From assembly GCF_019649055.1 (NCBI RefSeq), contig NW_026570395.1, positions 1-64,000 on the forward strand: DNA of 64,000 bases, in the 5' to 3' direction. Below are positions 26,809 to 37,802 of the stretch, piece after piece. The notes below the pieces were generated by a model. That model was given only the letters and a program-made list of their open reading frames with translations. It searched no databases and had not been told where the DNA came from. The DNA comes from Paramacrobiotus metropolitanus (taxonomy: Eukaryota > Tardigrada > Eutardigrada > Parachela > Macrobiotidae). Position 1 is the stretch's first letter. Each line of letters begins with the position of its first letter. Both the position numbers and the translations under genes were made by a program.

Positions 26809-28043
26809 GATACTGACAAGTTGCTTGCCAATTCGACGGATTTTTGACAAATTTTCATTCGGATGACGAATTGACAAAGGGGATAAGAAGTTCGTGTTTT
26901 TCTGTAAAGGACTAATCTTCCAGCTTTGACAAGTTTTTATTTAGGGCTGCAAGAGTTTTTTTCCTGATATGCCGAATAAGCTAATAATTAGAACAGTATT
27001 TTCGAAACATCCGGATGTTTCGCAAAATAAGTCAGAACCGTTTTCAGCTGACTGGGGCAAGCTCATTTCTCTTTCAGGTTGGTTCTCTTGTCAACAGGAT
27101 TGCGGGCGAATCGTCTAGACAAGAAGCTAAATGATACTGACAAGTTGCTTGCCAATTTGAAGGATTTCTGACAAATTGACATACGGATGACAAATTGACA
27201 AAGGGGATAAGAGGTTCGTGTTTTGTTGTAAATGACTATTTTTCCAGCTTTGACAAATTTTTATTAAGGGCTGCCGTAGTTTTTTTCCAGATATGCCGAA
27301 CAGGCTAATGGTTACAACAGAATTTTCGAAACATCCGGATGTTTCGCAGAATAATTCAGAATCGTCTTCAGCTGACTGAGGCGAGATCATTTTTATTTCA
27401 GATTGGTTCTTTTGTCAACAGGATTGCGGGTGAATCCTTTAGACAGGAAGCCAAATAATACTGACAAGTTGCTTGCCAGTTTGACAGATTTTTGACAAAT
27501 TGACATACGGATGACAAATTGACAAGGTGGGTAAAAAGTTCTTGTTTTGTTGCAAATGACTATTTTTCCAGCTTTGACAAGTTTTTATTCAGGGCTGCAG
27601 TCATTTCTTTCCTGATATGCCGAACAAGCTAATAGTTACAATAGTATTTTCGAAACATTCGGATGTTTCGCAAAATAATTCAGGATCGTCTCCTGCTGAT
27701 TGAGGCGAGCTGATTTTTCTTTCAAGTTAGTTCTTTTTGTCAAAAGGATTGCGGGTAAATCGTTTAGAAAGGAAGCCAAATGATACTGACAAGTTGCTTG
27801 CCAATTTGACAGATTTTTGACAAATTGACATACGGATGACAAATTGACAAGGGGGATAAGAAGTTCGTGTTTTGTTGTAAATGACTATTTTTCCAGCTTT
27901 GAAAAGTTTTTAGTTATGGCTGCAGTTGTTTCTTTCCTGATATGCCAAACATGCTAAACTGGCATGACAGGGTGCATGCCAATTTGACAAATTTTTTGAC
28001 AAATTGACATACGAAGATACCATAAGGTTTGCAACGAAAGTAA

Positions 28044-28475
28044 ATGTTTGCAAATGACCGTTGTTGGGTTTTGCAGTTATCGATGAGCACAGTCGCAGGA
28101 TCACTGGTTCTTACTGACAGTGATATCACGCTATGGGAAATCCAAGTAATTTCACTGTTTTGGGGCATGCTGCTGTATTTTGTTTCCATCAGCGTGCAGA
28201 CGATCATCTTTACATGCGGCATAATAATTTGGGTTTGTGTGCGATCATTGAATCGAGTGGTGCTACTGTCGCAGATATGTAATATATGTTCCAGTAAAAA
28301 TATACCGAAGATCCACTTGGTACAGGAGTTGGAGGGTTTAATTACATCCACGCGACTAGCCGGCAGAAAGGTTTACGGGTTTATGGTTTACGATCAAAGA
28401 AACCGTGTAAACCTTCCCTCCGGAATTCGGCAGAAAGACACACGCGCAGTTGCACGTGGTAATGCAAGCCTTTAA
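28044..28475 (+). other. Exon-like ORF at the satellite boundary, unknown or gene fragment
   Basis: A 143-aa open frame begins with ATG just past the array. A better reading is an exon starting after TTGGGTTTTGCAG (about 28,074). It encodes a long hydrophobic stretch (ISLFWGMLLYFVSISVQ, IIFTCGIIIWVCV) and then LAGRKVYGFMVYDQ, faintly like the late region of the Gr-like receptors at 35.8-43.5 kb. No partner exons were found and the upstream side is satellite, so it may be a truncated pseudogene or chance. I do not assign a function. Confidence 0.25.
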
Positions 28476-28490
28476 TCTAGAGATGGCAAC

Positions 28491-28609
28491 GGCCGGCTAA
28501 ACGGCTGACCTTTCGCATGACGGCCGGCTGAAGCCCTTAGCCGGCTAACTCAACGCGGCTGGAAGTCTCAACCGGCTAGAGCGGCTGACCAAATTTTCCA
28601 GCCGGCTAC
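28491..28609. repeat. Cluster of CCGGCTA / CGGCTGA words
   Basis: Eight copies of (C)CGGCT followed by A or G lie within 119 bases (28,491; 28,502; 28,521; 28,541; 28,554; 28,572; 28,581; 28,601), with irregular spacing. It is much more GC-rich than its surroundings and may be a degenerate minisatellite. The remaining bases from 28,610 to 29,085 show no gene I can support. Confidence 0.6.
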
Positions 28610-29085
28610 GGTTGTAGTTGTACATTGCACTCCGTAGCATTTTTTTGAAGTTCCACTCATGTTGAAATGTTTTGTTGGTGTTGTGCAAAGTTCATTACAT
28701 TGGCTCCTCTCTTCCTTAAAAATTAATAATTTCACGCACGATTACTGAGTTTATGAATAGAGATCTGAATAGAGTTTTGGTGAAGAAAACGCTGAAATAA
28801 ATGTGGTGAACAGTTTACCAAAATTTCTCACATTAGCCGAAATTCAATTTTCGTTCACTATGAAACGTAGAGAAATTTTTGCTTCAGATTGCATTAAAGC
28901 GCCACGGTTTTCATATGGTGTGCAAGCTGAACGTTCGCGACTCCGCATGGCGCTTGATTTGGGTAAAAGATGTTTCCGCTCATCGAATTTTGCCACACAT
29001 ACAGTATTAGTGGCATCACCACGTGCAGATACTGAAAATAGTGCTACTAAACTGGGTTTCTAAATTCCTTAAAAAAGGCACTACA

Positions 29086-32000
29086 TTATCGATTTCCTTT
29101 AGCATCGCGACCTTTGGAAAGATTCTCTTCTTTCCCTTCAACATTGTGCGACCAGGCAGTTAACCAAAATGTCATCATATCGTTTTTGCCTTTCACAGCC
29201 AGAAGGCCCCGGGTTTCCACCACAAAGTGGTGGTTCTTGCCCAGTAGCTGGTGGGTATCAACACTCAAATGGATACGTCCCGGCAGGCCTTGACTGCACA
29301 TCCGCGAGGCCACATTGATCGTATCACCAAATCTGGAAGAAACGGAACACTGCCTCAACAAATTTAAATTTTGGCTGATTCTGCCATGGACGTACAGACA
29401 ATAGCGCGGTCTTTTTGTGCCCATTATACCAGCGGCGCAAGGACCTAAAAAATTAATGACTGCTTATTTATAACGTCATGCTATTCGAAGCTGTCAGGGT
29501 GCTTCGATCATAACTGATTCTTTACCAGTATGAATGCCGATTCGGAAGCAAAGTTTCTCTGGTAAGCTTAGCGCTGATCCCGTCTGCATAACTTTAAGGG
29601 CAAATGCGCAGATGTAGCGAACATGTGAATCGCCGTTCCGCTGCGGCAGACCACTGGCAGCCTTCAGCAAAAAACGCGCCAAATTATTCATAGTACGTAC
29701 AGATGGTCCAAACATAATTCCTGTAATCTTTGTGAATTTACGTAGTGGATTTAAAAATTAAAAGGTACTGAAAAAGTACCAGGAACATGTCCCCAACGGC
29801 CTCCACTTTATAAATGTCGCACTGTGTGCATAGTCTATCGAAAAAGTCTTCGACTTTGCCGATAAGGGATATCGTCACTTCCGGTGGCTCAGCACTGACA
29901 AACTCCACAAAACCGTACAGGTCGGTGAAACTGAGCGTGACACTGTTGAATACCTCGGGTGCCACTGCCAGACCAACACGTAATCGGCTGACAATCTCCC
30001 TAGAAAGCAGACGTCATTGCGTGGCTCCGGGCTCGTATAAAATATGGATACAACAACAATAGAATAAATCAAACAACATTGTGGTTTAGACTTTGTGTAT
30101 ATACCGTGGTAAGATTTGGCTGATGAGAGTATCGCATTTAACCATTTCCTCGTGCAGCAATTTGGTTCTGGTCTCCACTTCCCACTCCAATTGGTCAGCG
30201 TAGGCCGCTAAGCGCTGCTGGATCTTATCGAACAGTTTAAACCGACGCATGCCGGGCGCTAGTGACGGCGAGACAATGGCTAACCGGGCACGCAGTTGCC
30301 CTATGGTTGGGCGCCCGGTTGGGTCACGGTCCACGCACGCCCGAATAATCGCAGCTAACGGTTCCACTTCAGCGTAGTCGATGGCGTTTACCAAAGGATT
30401 CTCGGTAGGTTCATTTTGATGATAGCCCTTTTTATCTGCAGTTTCCCAAGGCGCTAACAAATGGTAATGTTGTAAGACAGTTAGCTAATCTTACTATGCG
30501 AAATGTCCCCCATTTTCTTGCACAGGGAACTCCTCGTCAATATATCGTAGAGGATCAATCCAGTGGAAAAAATATCAACAGCTTGCATGCTTTTGGTTTG
30601 ACGGCGGCCGACGGGCAGTGTAGCATCCTGGAACAGCTCTGGCGGCGACCAAAAATGCTCTTCCCAGGTTGCCGAGAAGGGCCAAGGACAGTTGGTAAGC
30701 TTGCTTGCGCCAGCAGCCTGTATCGTAGGAAATAATCTATCGCTGGCTAAATGCATTAGCTTCAAGGTGAAGTGCTTGTCGATCCAGCAGTTAAACACGC
30801 TTAACCGCCCATGATACCCAAACGCCGAATTATGTACTGCTTCAACACCCTGCAAACGAAAACGTGGCTTACCAACAATAAACCCTTAAAATTCGGTAGA
30901 AAGATTATGAAAAATTAAGACTGAAAGTTTCGAGGTGGTTACTTGAAGATAGTCCAAGATTAGTGAGCTGACCAGGGCAAAGTCATTGGTGATAAAACTG
31001 TGCGACAATAACGGTAGAGTGCCTCGCGATGGGCATTCGAAAACAGCTGATATGTCAGCAATGCCGATTGACCTTTTATCTATACTTAATCCATAAAACC
31101 GGCAGGTATTAAGCTGTTCAAATCCATAGAACTGCAACCAGCGTGCACGGTTATTCAATTTATACGAATAAAAACGTTTGCTTTCTAAATCATACCATTT
31201 TCAGCATACTGGACAGTTCTCGGTTGGAACCCAGCTCCCCGAATGTTATTGTGGTTGTCGCATGTTTTATTATCGCGACAGGATAGCCGATCACTCCGAT
31301 TCCTTTATGTAAGGCGCGGAATCCGGAAATATGGACGTCCTAAATTGACCACAAGGAATGTGTAAACACAGACTTTTTACGCTTGATTTGCCATGGCTCG
31401 AGCAGTAGTAAAATTAACTCTGGAAAAGGGTATGTGGATTTAGTAACTTAAATGTCGCATTATGGAGCAACACTAGCACGAGCTGATTTACTACATTACC
31501 AAACCTGAGCTAACTGCACAACGGAAAAAAAAGAGTTCGCACAAATTATGCACTGCCTTGCCTAAGTTTGATTATAAAATCGCTTACAAAGTTTATTTAC
31601 AAACAGATGTTGGGAGAAACATGTTAAATTAATATGCCTGAATGGCTCGTACATTGTCATCGTAAGCAACACCATCGTAGTGCTCGGCTTTTGCCTCCGC
31701 GAATACCGATGAATACAGTGTTCGCAAAGCGGATGGATGGGAGATGCTGTCAAGCGTCAACTGCCACCATGTATTATGAATCAGCTGACCGTGGGCTTTG
31801 CGCTTGGCAGACCTTTAAAGAGCACGGGTAAAGGTTATAATAGCAGCTGTGCGTAGGATAAGCCGATTGCCTTGCATCACGCACGTACCTGACGCAGCAT
31901 ATTATCACGGTGAACACAAGGAGGACAACTCCCGCAATAGTAAACCCAATGATGTAAGTTTGATTACTGCCATCTGTAATTCCATAATGCCAGTATTATG

Positions 32001-34795
32001 TAATTAAAGAGCGGAATATCCAGAACACCCTTGTTTTCTTGGTTACCGAAATAAAGTAACAAAAATTTTTGCTATACCGAAATAAAGCGCTAAGAACTAT
32101 TTGAAAAAAACGTAAAACGGGAAAAAATCCCTTTGAATATAAAGTAGCGAGATACAAATTTACCACTAGTTGTCGAGCAAAAAAGAGTTTAGAGCTTTTC
32201 CAAAGAATGCCTACATTTTTGCAGGCATGCCGGTTTCTGGTGTAAGTAACCGCAAATCGGTTCGCTCAGCGGGGGGAACGATGCGGTGGACGAATTGCCC
32301 CAGTGGTCGAGCTGTGTGATTTCTATCCAGGACCGCGTCATCCCATCTCTTGCGACCAGCCGCTGAATACCATCACATTCGGTATCATGTTTCGCCATAT
32401 TCTGCTACAATAGGTACTGTGTTTACAATATTTCGATTACCTCACGAACGCCACTGGACAAGAAATACGATACAACGAAATCCGTACGCCGTTGGCCATT
32501 CTCGTCAATGTAGAACGTGCCGTACTCATTAGTAAAAGTACGGTTAAGGAAACGACGTGCCAGCGCTCTACCATCGCCCAGGTCCCGGATGTGACCTTCC
32601 CTTATTGAATCGTTTAGAACCTTTGCAAAAACTCGCACATTTTGATATGAAAATTGGTTACCTACAGTAGAAATTTGCCACTTACCGTTGCTATCGTCGG
32701 AAAGGCCAAGTAGCTGTCAACAATCGGCAAAAATGGCTGCAAAACAGTACAATCTAAACCGTATACCGAGTAGGTATTTCTCGGAACTATGGTGCACATT
32801 TGCAAAAAGAATATTTCCGGTTACAATTAAATAGAATGTTTTTACAACCAGTAGGTTTCTCACCGGCGATGTACTGCATCTTCAGGCGCAAAATTACCGC
32901 CTATCGTTTTCTGAGTATATCAAATCAGTGCATTATAATTTATTGTATTTGTCTAATGATGGCTATAATTAATTTATTTGCTGATTCACCGACCTGATCT
33001 TGAAGGCTGTATGTAAAGTTATAATCGAGAAAGGAGCGCCGGATGAATTCTGGTCCTAAGCGCAGATCGGTGCCCATGTCCACGTTCTTCTGGTGGACAA
33101 TCAGCAGCGATTGGAAGGCTTGCAGCGCTTTCTACAACGTAGCGGCAACCAGATTGCATTTGCATCACGTTGCAAAGGTTGTTTGCGGGGTAGGTACCTC
33201 GTCGTTGGCGTCGTCATACTTCCAGTTCAGTCGGCCGAGAATCTTGTTGCGCATACTTTCCACGACGATGTAGACCTACAGTTGACGCATTATACAGAAA
33301 ACTGCCATGTGAATGCTGAAAACAGCAGCTCATTTTTTATGTGTAATGTTATCGTCTTACATATTCTCCGTTAGTCATGCCCATATTGGCGGCGGTAATC
33401 TACAAACAAAATGACGCATATTATTCCGTCACTAACTACGATACCCACGCATTTTTATAATAAACTAACCAGGAATTCACGCAGGAATGCGTTGTGGCCA
33501 AAAAAGAGGACGACTAAATGCAAAATGCACTGTTATTTATTTTAGTTGTTTTTAAAGTTAACAAGTGCGAAAAAAGAGCAAATGTTTCTGCTATGAAACC
33601 ACTTAACCTCGGCTGATTTTGCGTATGTCTTCCAGGATTGGTCCGAACTGTCCAAACGAAGCTCCGGGTTTTGTGGGGATTTCGCGCACAATTGGCGTGA
33701 CGATGCGATTCTGTTTCAGGTCGTCAAGCAAATTGGACGCAATGATGGGATAAACCGGCGGTGATCCTTTATCGATAAGGACGAAGATTGTCGTCCAATT
33801 GTATCGTTTAAACAAGTCAATGTAGAATTCCGAGCACTGCGACGGGGCAAAATGGGTAACGGCGATCCATGAGGGATTCGCTTGTCGGTCACGAATCTGC
33901 CGACTGGTCGACTGACTGCACAAGAAACGCATTAAAGCAAATTGTTGCATTAACCAACTTTACTACTCTATAGTATAGAAGTAAGGCATTTTAATTCTTT
34001 TGGTGCGCGCGTTCAGAGGCTGCGTGCGAGTGCTATATTATATATATATATAGGTTCTCACTATCTTTTTACGTTAGAGTTAAAGAGAATGTATACATAC
34101 GTGGAAATCCACAACATGTTCCATTGGCTCATAAAAGAGGGAATATCGCTGTTTTCCACGCAAGCTATACAACGAATAGAGAGTAACCGCTAGACATTTG
34201 AAAAAATGTATTTCACTTAATTTTAGAACGGTCGTAAAGTTTAACACAAATTATAAAAGTCGAAGCCACTGTAATAAGCGCACAGGTTTCTTGTGACGGC
34301 TTTCGTCTTGGTTGTAGCGGTTTTCCGCTAAAACGTCCACGTCGCGCTTTTGACACGGGGCTTAATAATTATTAAGCGAAATACTGTATCATAATAAACG
34401 CAAATTAATCAGCAGAGTGCCGAAAAACCACTACATAGCACAATACCGTTATTCAGATAAATCGTCAGATCGCTGGGATCCCGCTGCCGGTAGTGCCAGT
34501 CGGCCGCCATCCGTACCGCCACATCATCTAAATCCGGACATGTGTTGCGCAATGGATCTGTCAGGAAGCGGAAGGTAAATCGGATGCTGTCGGCATACGT
34601 TCGCTGTACGTATTCCACGCCTAATGACATGGCTGGTCCGATGTAGACGAGCGAGCTGAGCCCGATGGGTGCAGTGTACCCAATGGCCACTAGACTGATA
34701 TTCAGCACGGGATGCCGGCTTTCTTCGGCGGCCACACGCAAGCCTATACACACCGCGAAGCTGAGCCGCCACAGCACGTCCGCTAGCATCATCAT
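29086..34795 (-). CDS. Receptor guanylyl cyclase (natriuretic-peptide-receptor type), 19 exons
   Basis: A single-pass receptor making cGMP from GTP. Exons on the minus strand, 5' to 3': 34795-34447, 34164-34101, 33915-33608, 33513-33470, 33399-33361, 33275-33198, 33131-32990, 32661-32441, 32401-32215, 31973-31813, 31760-31653, 31339-31196, 31131-30943, 30849-30495, 30453-30105, 29999-29780, 29661-29526, 29444-29396, 29332-29086. All junctions are GT-AG and join in phase; total 3,390 nt, 1,129 aa plus stop. Order: signal peptide (MMMLADVLWRLSFAVCIGLR), ANF-receptor ligand domain (RYNWTTIFVL, MGMTNGEYVYI), one membrane segment near residue 485-505, degenerate kinase-homology domain (HGRLSVFNC instead of an active HRD loop, no DFG), coiled-coil dimerisation region (about 870-913), cyclase domain. 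Metal aspartates (SFTD, EAVGD), the guanine-selecting E (KVEAVGD) and C (PRYCLFGD), and NVASR are all present, so the enzyme should be active. The exon 11 to 12 junction is the least certain. Confidence 0.9.
34034..34052. repeat. TA dinucleotide microsatellite in intron 2 of the cyclase gene
   Basis: A run of TA repeats (interrupted once by TT) lies between the exons ending at 34,101 and starting at 33,915. Confidence 0.8.
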
Positions 34796-35813
34796 AAATT
34801 AATATTCACAGAATGTTGGCGCACCTGGGTTTCGTCCAACAAGCGCAAATCATGATGCAGATTAGTGTAAACCCGTAACGATTTTTCAGTTTAACTTTGA
34901 ACGGCTTTGCGGTTATGCAATATTGTTCCAGAAGGGCTCAAATTTGCACCCGGGACGCACGCTGTACTGGATATCTTATTGCATAAGAAAGAGTGTAAAG
35001 GTTATTGCGCGTGTCTCTGCCATGAAAATATGGCTGGGAGCATTACTTTCTTCTAGGAGAAAAAACGTCAACATAGCACTCAATATGCCAACTATACGAT
35101 CCTCCACACGCTGGATATATCTGTATCTTCTTCGCGTAACATAAATCCGCATACTGTGCAGGCGGCCACCTTGCAGCCAATCAATATTGATCTCAACTTA
35201 GCCAAGACTCGGTCTGTTAATTCAAATGCATGACGTTGGGAAAGATATTAAATGACGGATGTTACCTCATTGGTCACCATTTTTGGCAGATTCAGTTAAT
35301 GCGCCCAACGCAGACATAAGCGTGAGAATCGTGAAAAAAGGTTGCACGTGTTCTGGGCGATAATTACCTCGAAGAAAAAAAGTGTTGCATAATATTTTAC
35401 AGGATACTGCGTTGTCGAGTGCTAGTGTGCGGAAAGACGCAACACACCGGTGCAAGAAGACCTTGACAGTTGGCAGATTTTCGTGCAGTTCATTCTGTCT
35501 CGATCGGTGGGAGAAAAGAAAGAACATCCGGTGGATGAACGCTGCCCGCTTTATAAGGATTACTTAACCCGATTAGCTGCCGTACCTTTAGTAATCAGTT
35601 GCTCATGTGGGTGCTGGCGGCAAGTGACGTGGTAAATGCGCATTTAATTACTACCCCAGTGATAGCACGTTTAACTGTTGGTGTCGTTTGATTAATAACC
35701 GGTGACAGTAGCTTTTAAATGTATTTGTGAAAAATATGAACTACTCTAGGTAATCTTTACATGGAGATTAAGCAAGTTCCCTTTTGGTGCACTTTCAACC
35801 ATGCCAGTAAGGG
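34796..35813. other. Intergenic stretch with one exon-like ORF
   Basis: This separates the start of the cyclase gene from the 3' end of the first Gr-like gene. On the plus strand, 35,429-35,590 has a protein-like open frame after a GTGCTAG acceptor-like site (reading VQEDLDSWQIFVQFILSRS and then PVDERCPLYKDYLTRLAA). At 35,021 an ATG opens MKIWLGALLSS, which resembles a signal peptide. I could not join them into a gene; they could be exons of a small secreted-protein gene or chance. Confidence 0.3.
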
Positions 35814-37489
35814 TTAGTAAATCTCTTTTTTAAGACAGTGCTGCAAACATGCGGACCAGTTTCTCGGGAGTGCCTCCGATGCGTTATGCAGGAAAATATT
35901 GTTGACTAGAACGTTGGACGCTGTATCATCGGAAGAACGGTTGGCAAGATCTCGCACGACTAGCACGTAGGTTAGAAACACTCCCAACATCTGCAAGGCG
36001 CAATTTATGTCACCATACTACAACTGTAATTTACGCATGTGGCAGATGCGATTCCTGGGAAAAATATTTCGAAAATTGATTTCGTCAAAGAGTTCAGAAA
36101 TTCCTGCTTAAACTTACCGACAGTGCCAGATTGCGATCAATGTTAACGAACTTCCCTGCGGTAAGGACCCACGGATTCTGGCGGAAGACATGAAGTCGCG
36201 ACAGCAGCTTCATTTCGCTGCGCCAGTCGACCCCACTTTTCCCGGCTAGACTAGGGCAGTGCAAGCGTTCTTCGATGACCTCAATCAGCTTTTCAATCTA
36301 CATTATCGCGAAAGTCCGTCGTTACCAAACATAAAGCTTGGTCCAATATTTTGCCACATAAATATTTCGCTTACTTGGTAAATTTTTAAACCAATAAAAG
36401 TCGGCGTCGAATGTACGAATTTATACTTACAGCAGCGTTGTATCGTACAGCAATAAAAATTGGCACAGATACCAAAGCGGAAGCATACCACAAGATGATT
36501 ATAATGGGAAATAATGGCGCCAAGGTCGTTCCTTGATTAGTTAGCTCTTTGCTGTCAAACGACGATGAGAACGATAAAATCGTACTGAGCATGTTCAGGA
36601 AATGGAGGAAGAGAATGCTGGAAAACACTTTATCCAGAGATTTGCCGGTTCTCTGAACATGCGATATGGCCGAGTTAAACACTTGCAATGTACATTGATC
36701 CGAATGGTGTTGACATTCCTGTTTCTGACAAATCGCGTGAATTAATGTGCGGTACAATTGGGTATTCCAGGACACGACGAAACAGAAAAAGACGATGATT
36801 AGATGTTCACCCCAGACGACAACATTCTGGGTCAACAGTAAAGCGACTTCAATACCGCAAAACGATGCATTGCGAGACAGTGGCCAGTATTCTATACCGG
36901 ACATTACAGTCCATTGGGTTAAATAGGCGAATTCAATTTCGTGGATAATGAAAATAATTATTACGAATACCGTACCAAAAATCACGACTAAGCGTTCGTA
37001 ATACAGGAGTTTTCCTCGGATTCGGCCAACGACTTCGCTGCCATATAAATCGATGACAAATGATTGCATTCTTTGTTGATTATGGAATGTATTATCGAAT
37101 CGCGATCTGGATGCGTAGAAGCAAATGAGAGCCAGAAAAGAGAACACTACTTTACCAATCCACTTAAATTCGACGAAAACGAAAAAGGTAGTAATGCGGT
37201 TAAAATAGAAAAAGTGGAATACGCTACTAACTTCGCGCAACGTTGCTAGAAGAACGATGGTGATGTACAGGCATTTACTGATGAAAACTAACCATCGGAA
37301 GAACTTTGTCCAAGCTGATACGTAAGTTGGGGGCGTGGTCAGTGTGAAGAACTGCAGAATGTGCTGACTGTGCCATGGGACCTGAATTAGCACACCCTGT
37401 AGAACGACGAAGGGTTTACGGTTTAACCGATACAAAAGCAACTTGTTCTTTGTTGAATTACTTACCGAGTGCGCCAACTGTTTTAACAT
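35814..37489 (-). CDS. Gustatory-receptor-like 7TM protein, copy 1
   Basis: Three exons on the minus strand: 37489-36431, 36297-36118 and 35990-35814, all phase 0, giving 471 aa. Exon 1 carries five or six hydrophobic segments (VFISKCLYITIVLLATLRE, VVIFGTVFVIIIFIIHE, GEHLIIVFFCFVVSW, APLFPIIIILWYASALVSV). Exon 2 encodes WVLTAGKFVNIDRNLALS and exon 3 LGVFLTYVLVVRDLANR, matching the Gr family ending (TAGxFFxLDR then TYxxVLxQF) with the final QF replaced by RD. A consensus donor within exon 1 (GCGCACTCG before GTAAGT, 37,465) and an acceptor at 37,397 would remove 69 in-frame bases, so the protein may be 448 aa. It shares its upstream region with the divergent copy 2. Ligand unknown. Confidence 0.75.
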
Positions 37490-37802
37490 CTAGTGACTTT
37501 TTTACTCAGAAAGCGCGCATTTAAAAAAAATACTTTTCTACTTGTTTAGAACTGTTTGTTTGGTCCGAAGCCCGCTTTGCTTAATGTATCTCTCTATAAG
37601 CAACAATGCCATTCCATCGCGTTTTTGCAGCATCAACCTGCTGGTTTTCCCCAAGGACCATCCTACAACATTTTCGGCGCGGTATTCGATGCAGGGTTAT
37701 TGATTTGTGCAACGTTGTACAGTTCCTCACTACGAAAACGGTGCGACATTATCAACGGAAACACTTGGGCTTTTGAAATTGAAAATCCAAAGGTCATTCA
37801 CA
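37490..37802. promoter_or_regulatory. Shared divergent promoter of two Gr-like genes
   Basis: Only 313 bases separate the ATG of copy 1 (minus) from the likely ATG of copy 2 (plus), so both must be transcribed from this stretch, which also holds both 5' UTRs. CTATAAG at 37,594-37,600 is a TATA-like word in the plus direction. Coordinated expression of the pair is inferred from spacing alone. Confidence 0.5.

Larger units (their letters stand above)
1..28010. repeat. Tandem satellite array, ~322-bp unit, about 86 copies
   Basis: The same block recurs every 319-325 bases from the first base to about 28,010; landmark words such as GGTTACAACAGTATTTTCG recur at about 181, 828, 1475, 1797 and so on. 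The unit holds, in order, a TGACA-rich stretch, a GTGTTTTGTT/AAATAACTATTTTTCCAGC segment, GGGCTGCAGTAG, GATATGCCGAACAAGCTAA, a palindrome and a GAACAGGATTGCGGGT segment. The array enters from beyond the left edge. Units fall into families: one dominates 1-9,700, and variants with TGATATTCTGAACAAGCC or ACCTCAACAGG appear after about 9,800. The many 64-aa minus-strand ORFs are the same segment repeated and I do not call them genes. Such arrays in animals are usually pericentromeric or subtelomeric heterochromatin; its chromosomal place is unknown here. Confidence 0.97.

Noticed and set aside
1-28010. Dozens of 62-135 aa minus-strand ORFs with a shared protein (MSICQKSVKLASNLS-like)
   Set aside because: They are one segment of the satellite unit read again and again. 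The unit length is not a multiple of three, frames shift with small indels, and the frame is often broken or fused. A coding test (dN/dS over all units) would settle it; I expect no constraint.
1-28010. CRISPR-like array
   Set aside because: The period is ~322 bases and the DNA between palindromes is itself repeated, not unique spacers; the genome is eukaryotic.
1-28010. TTGACA words as bacterial -35 promoter boxes
   Set aside because: Genes around it are spliced animal genes and no matching -10 spacing pattern recurs.
31382-31420. Extra mini-exon of the cyclase gene reading LLLLEPWQIK
   Set aside because: It resembles the juxtamembrane W-x-I motif and has AG and GT borders, but neither frame joins exons 11 and 12 without a stop.
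32690-32800. Exon encoding PFLPIVDSYLAFPTIAT inside cyclase intron 7
   Set aside because: It is open and has splice-like ends, but its phase does not fit the flanking exons, and the exon 7 to exon 8 junction already aligns with the family without it.
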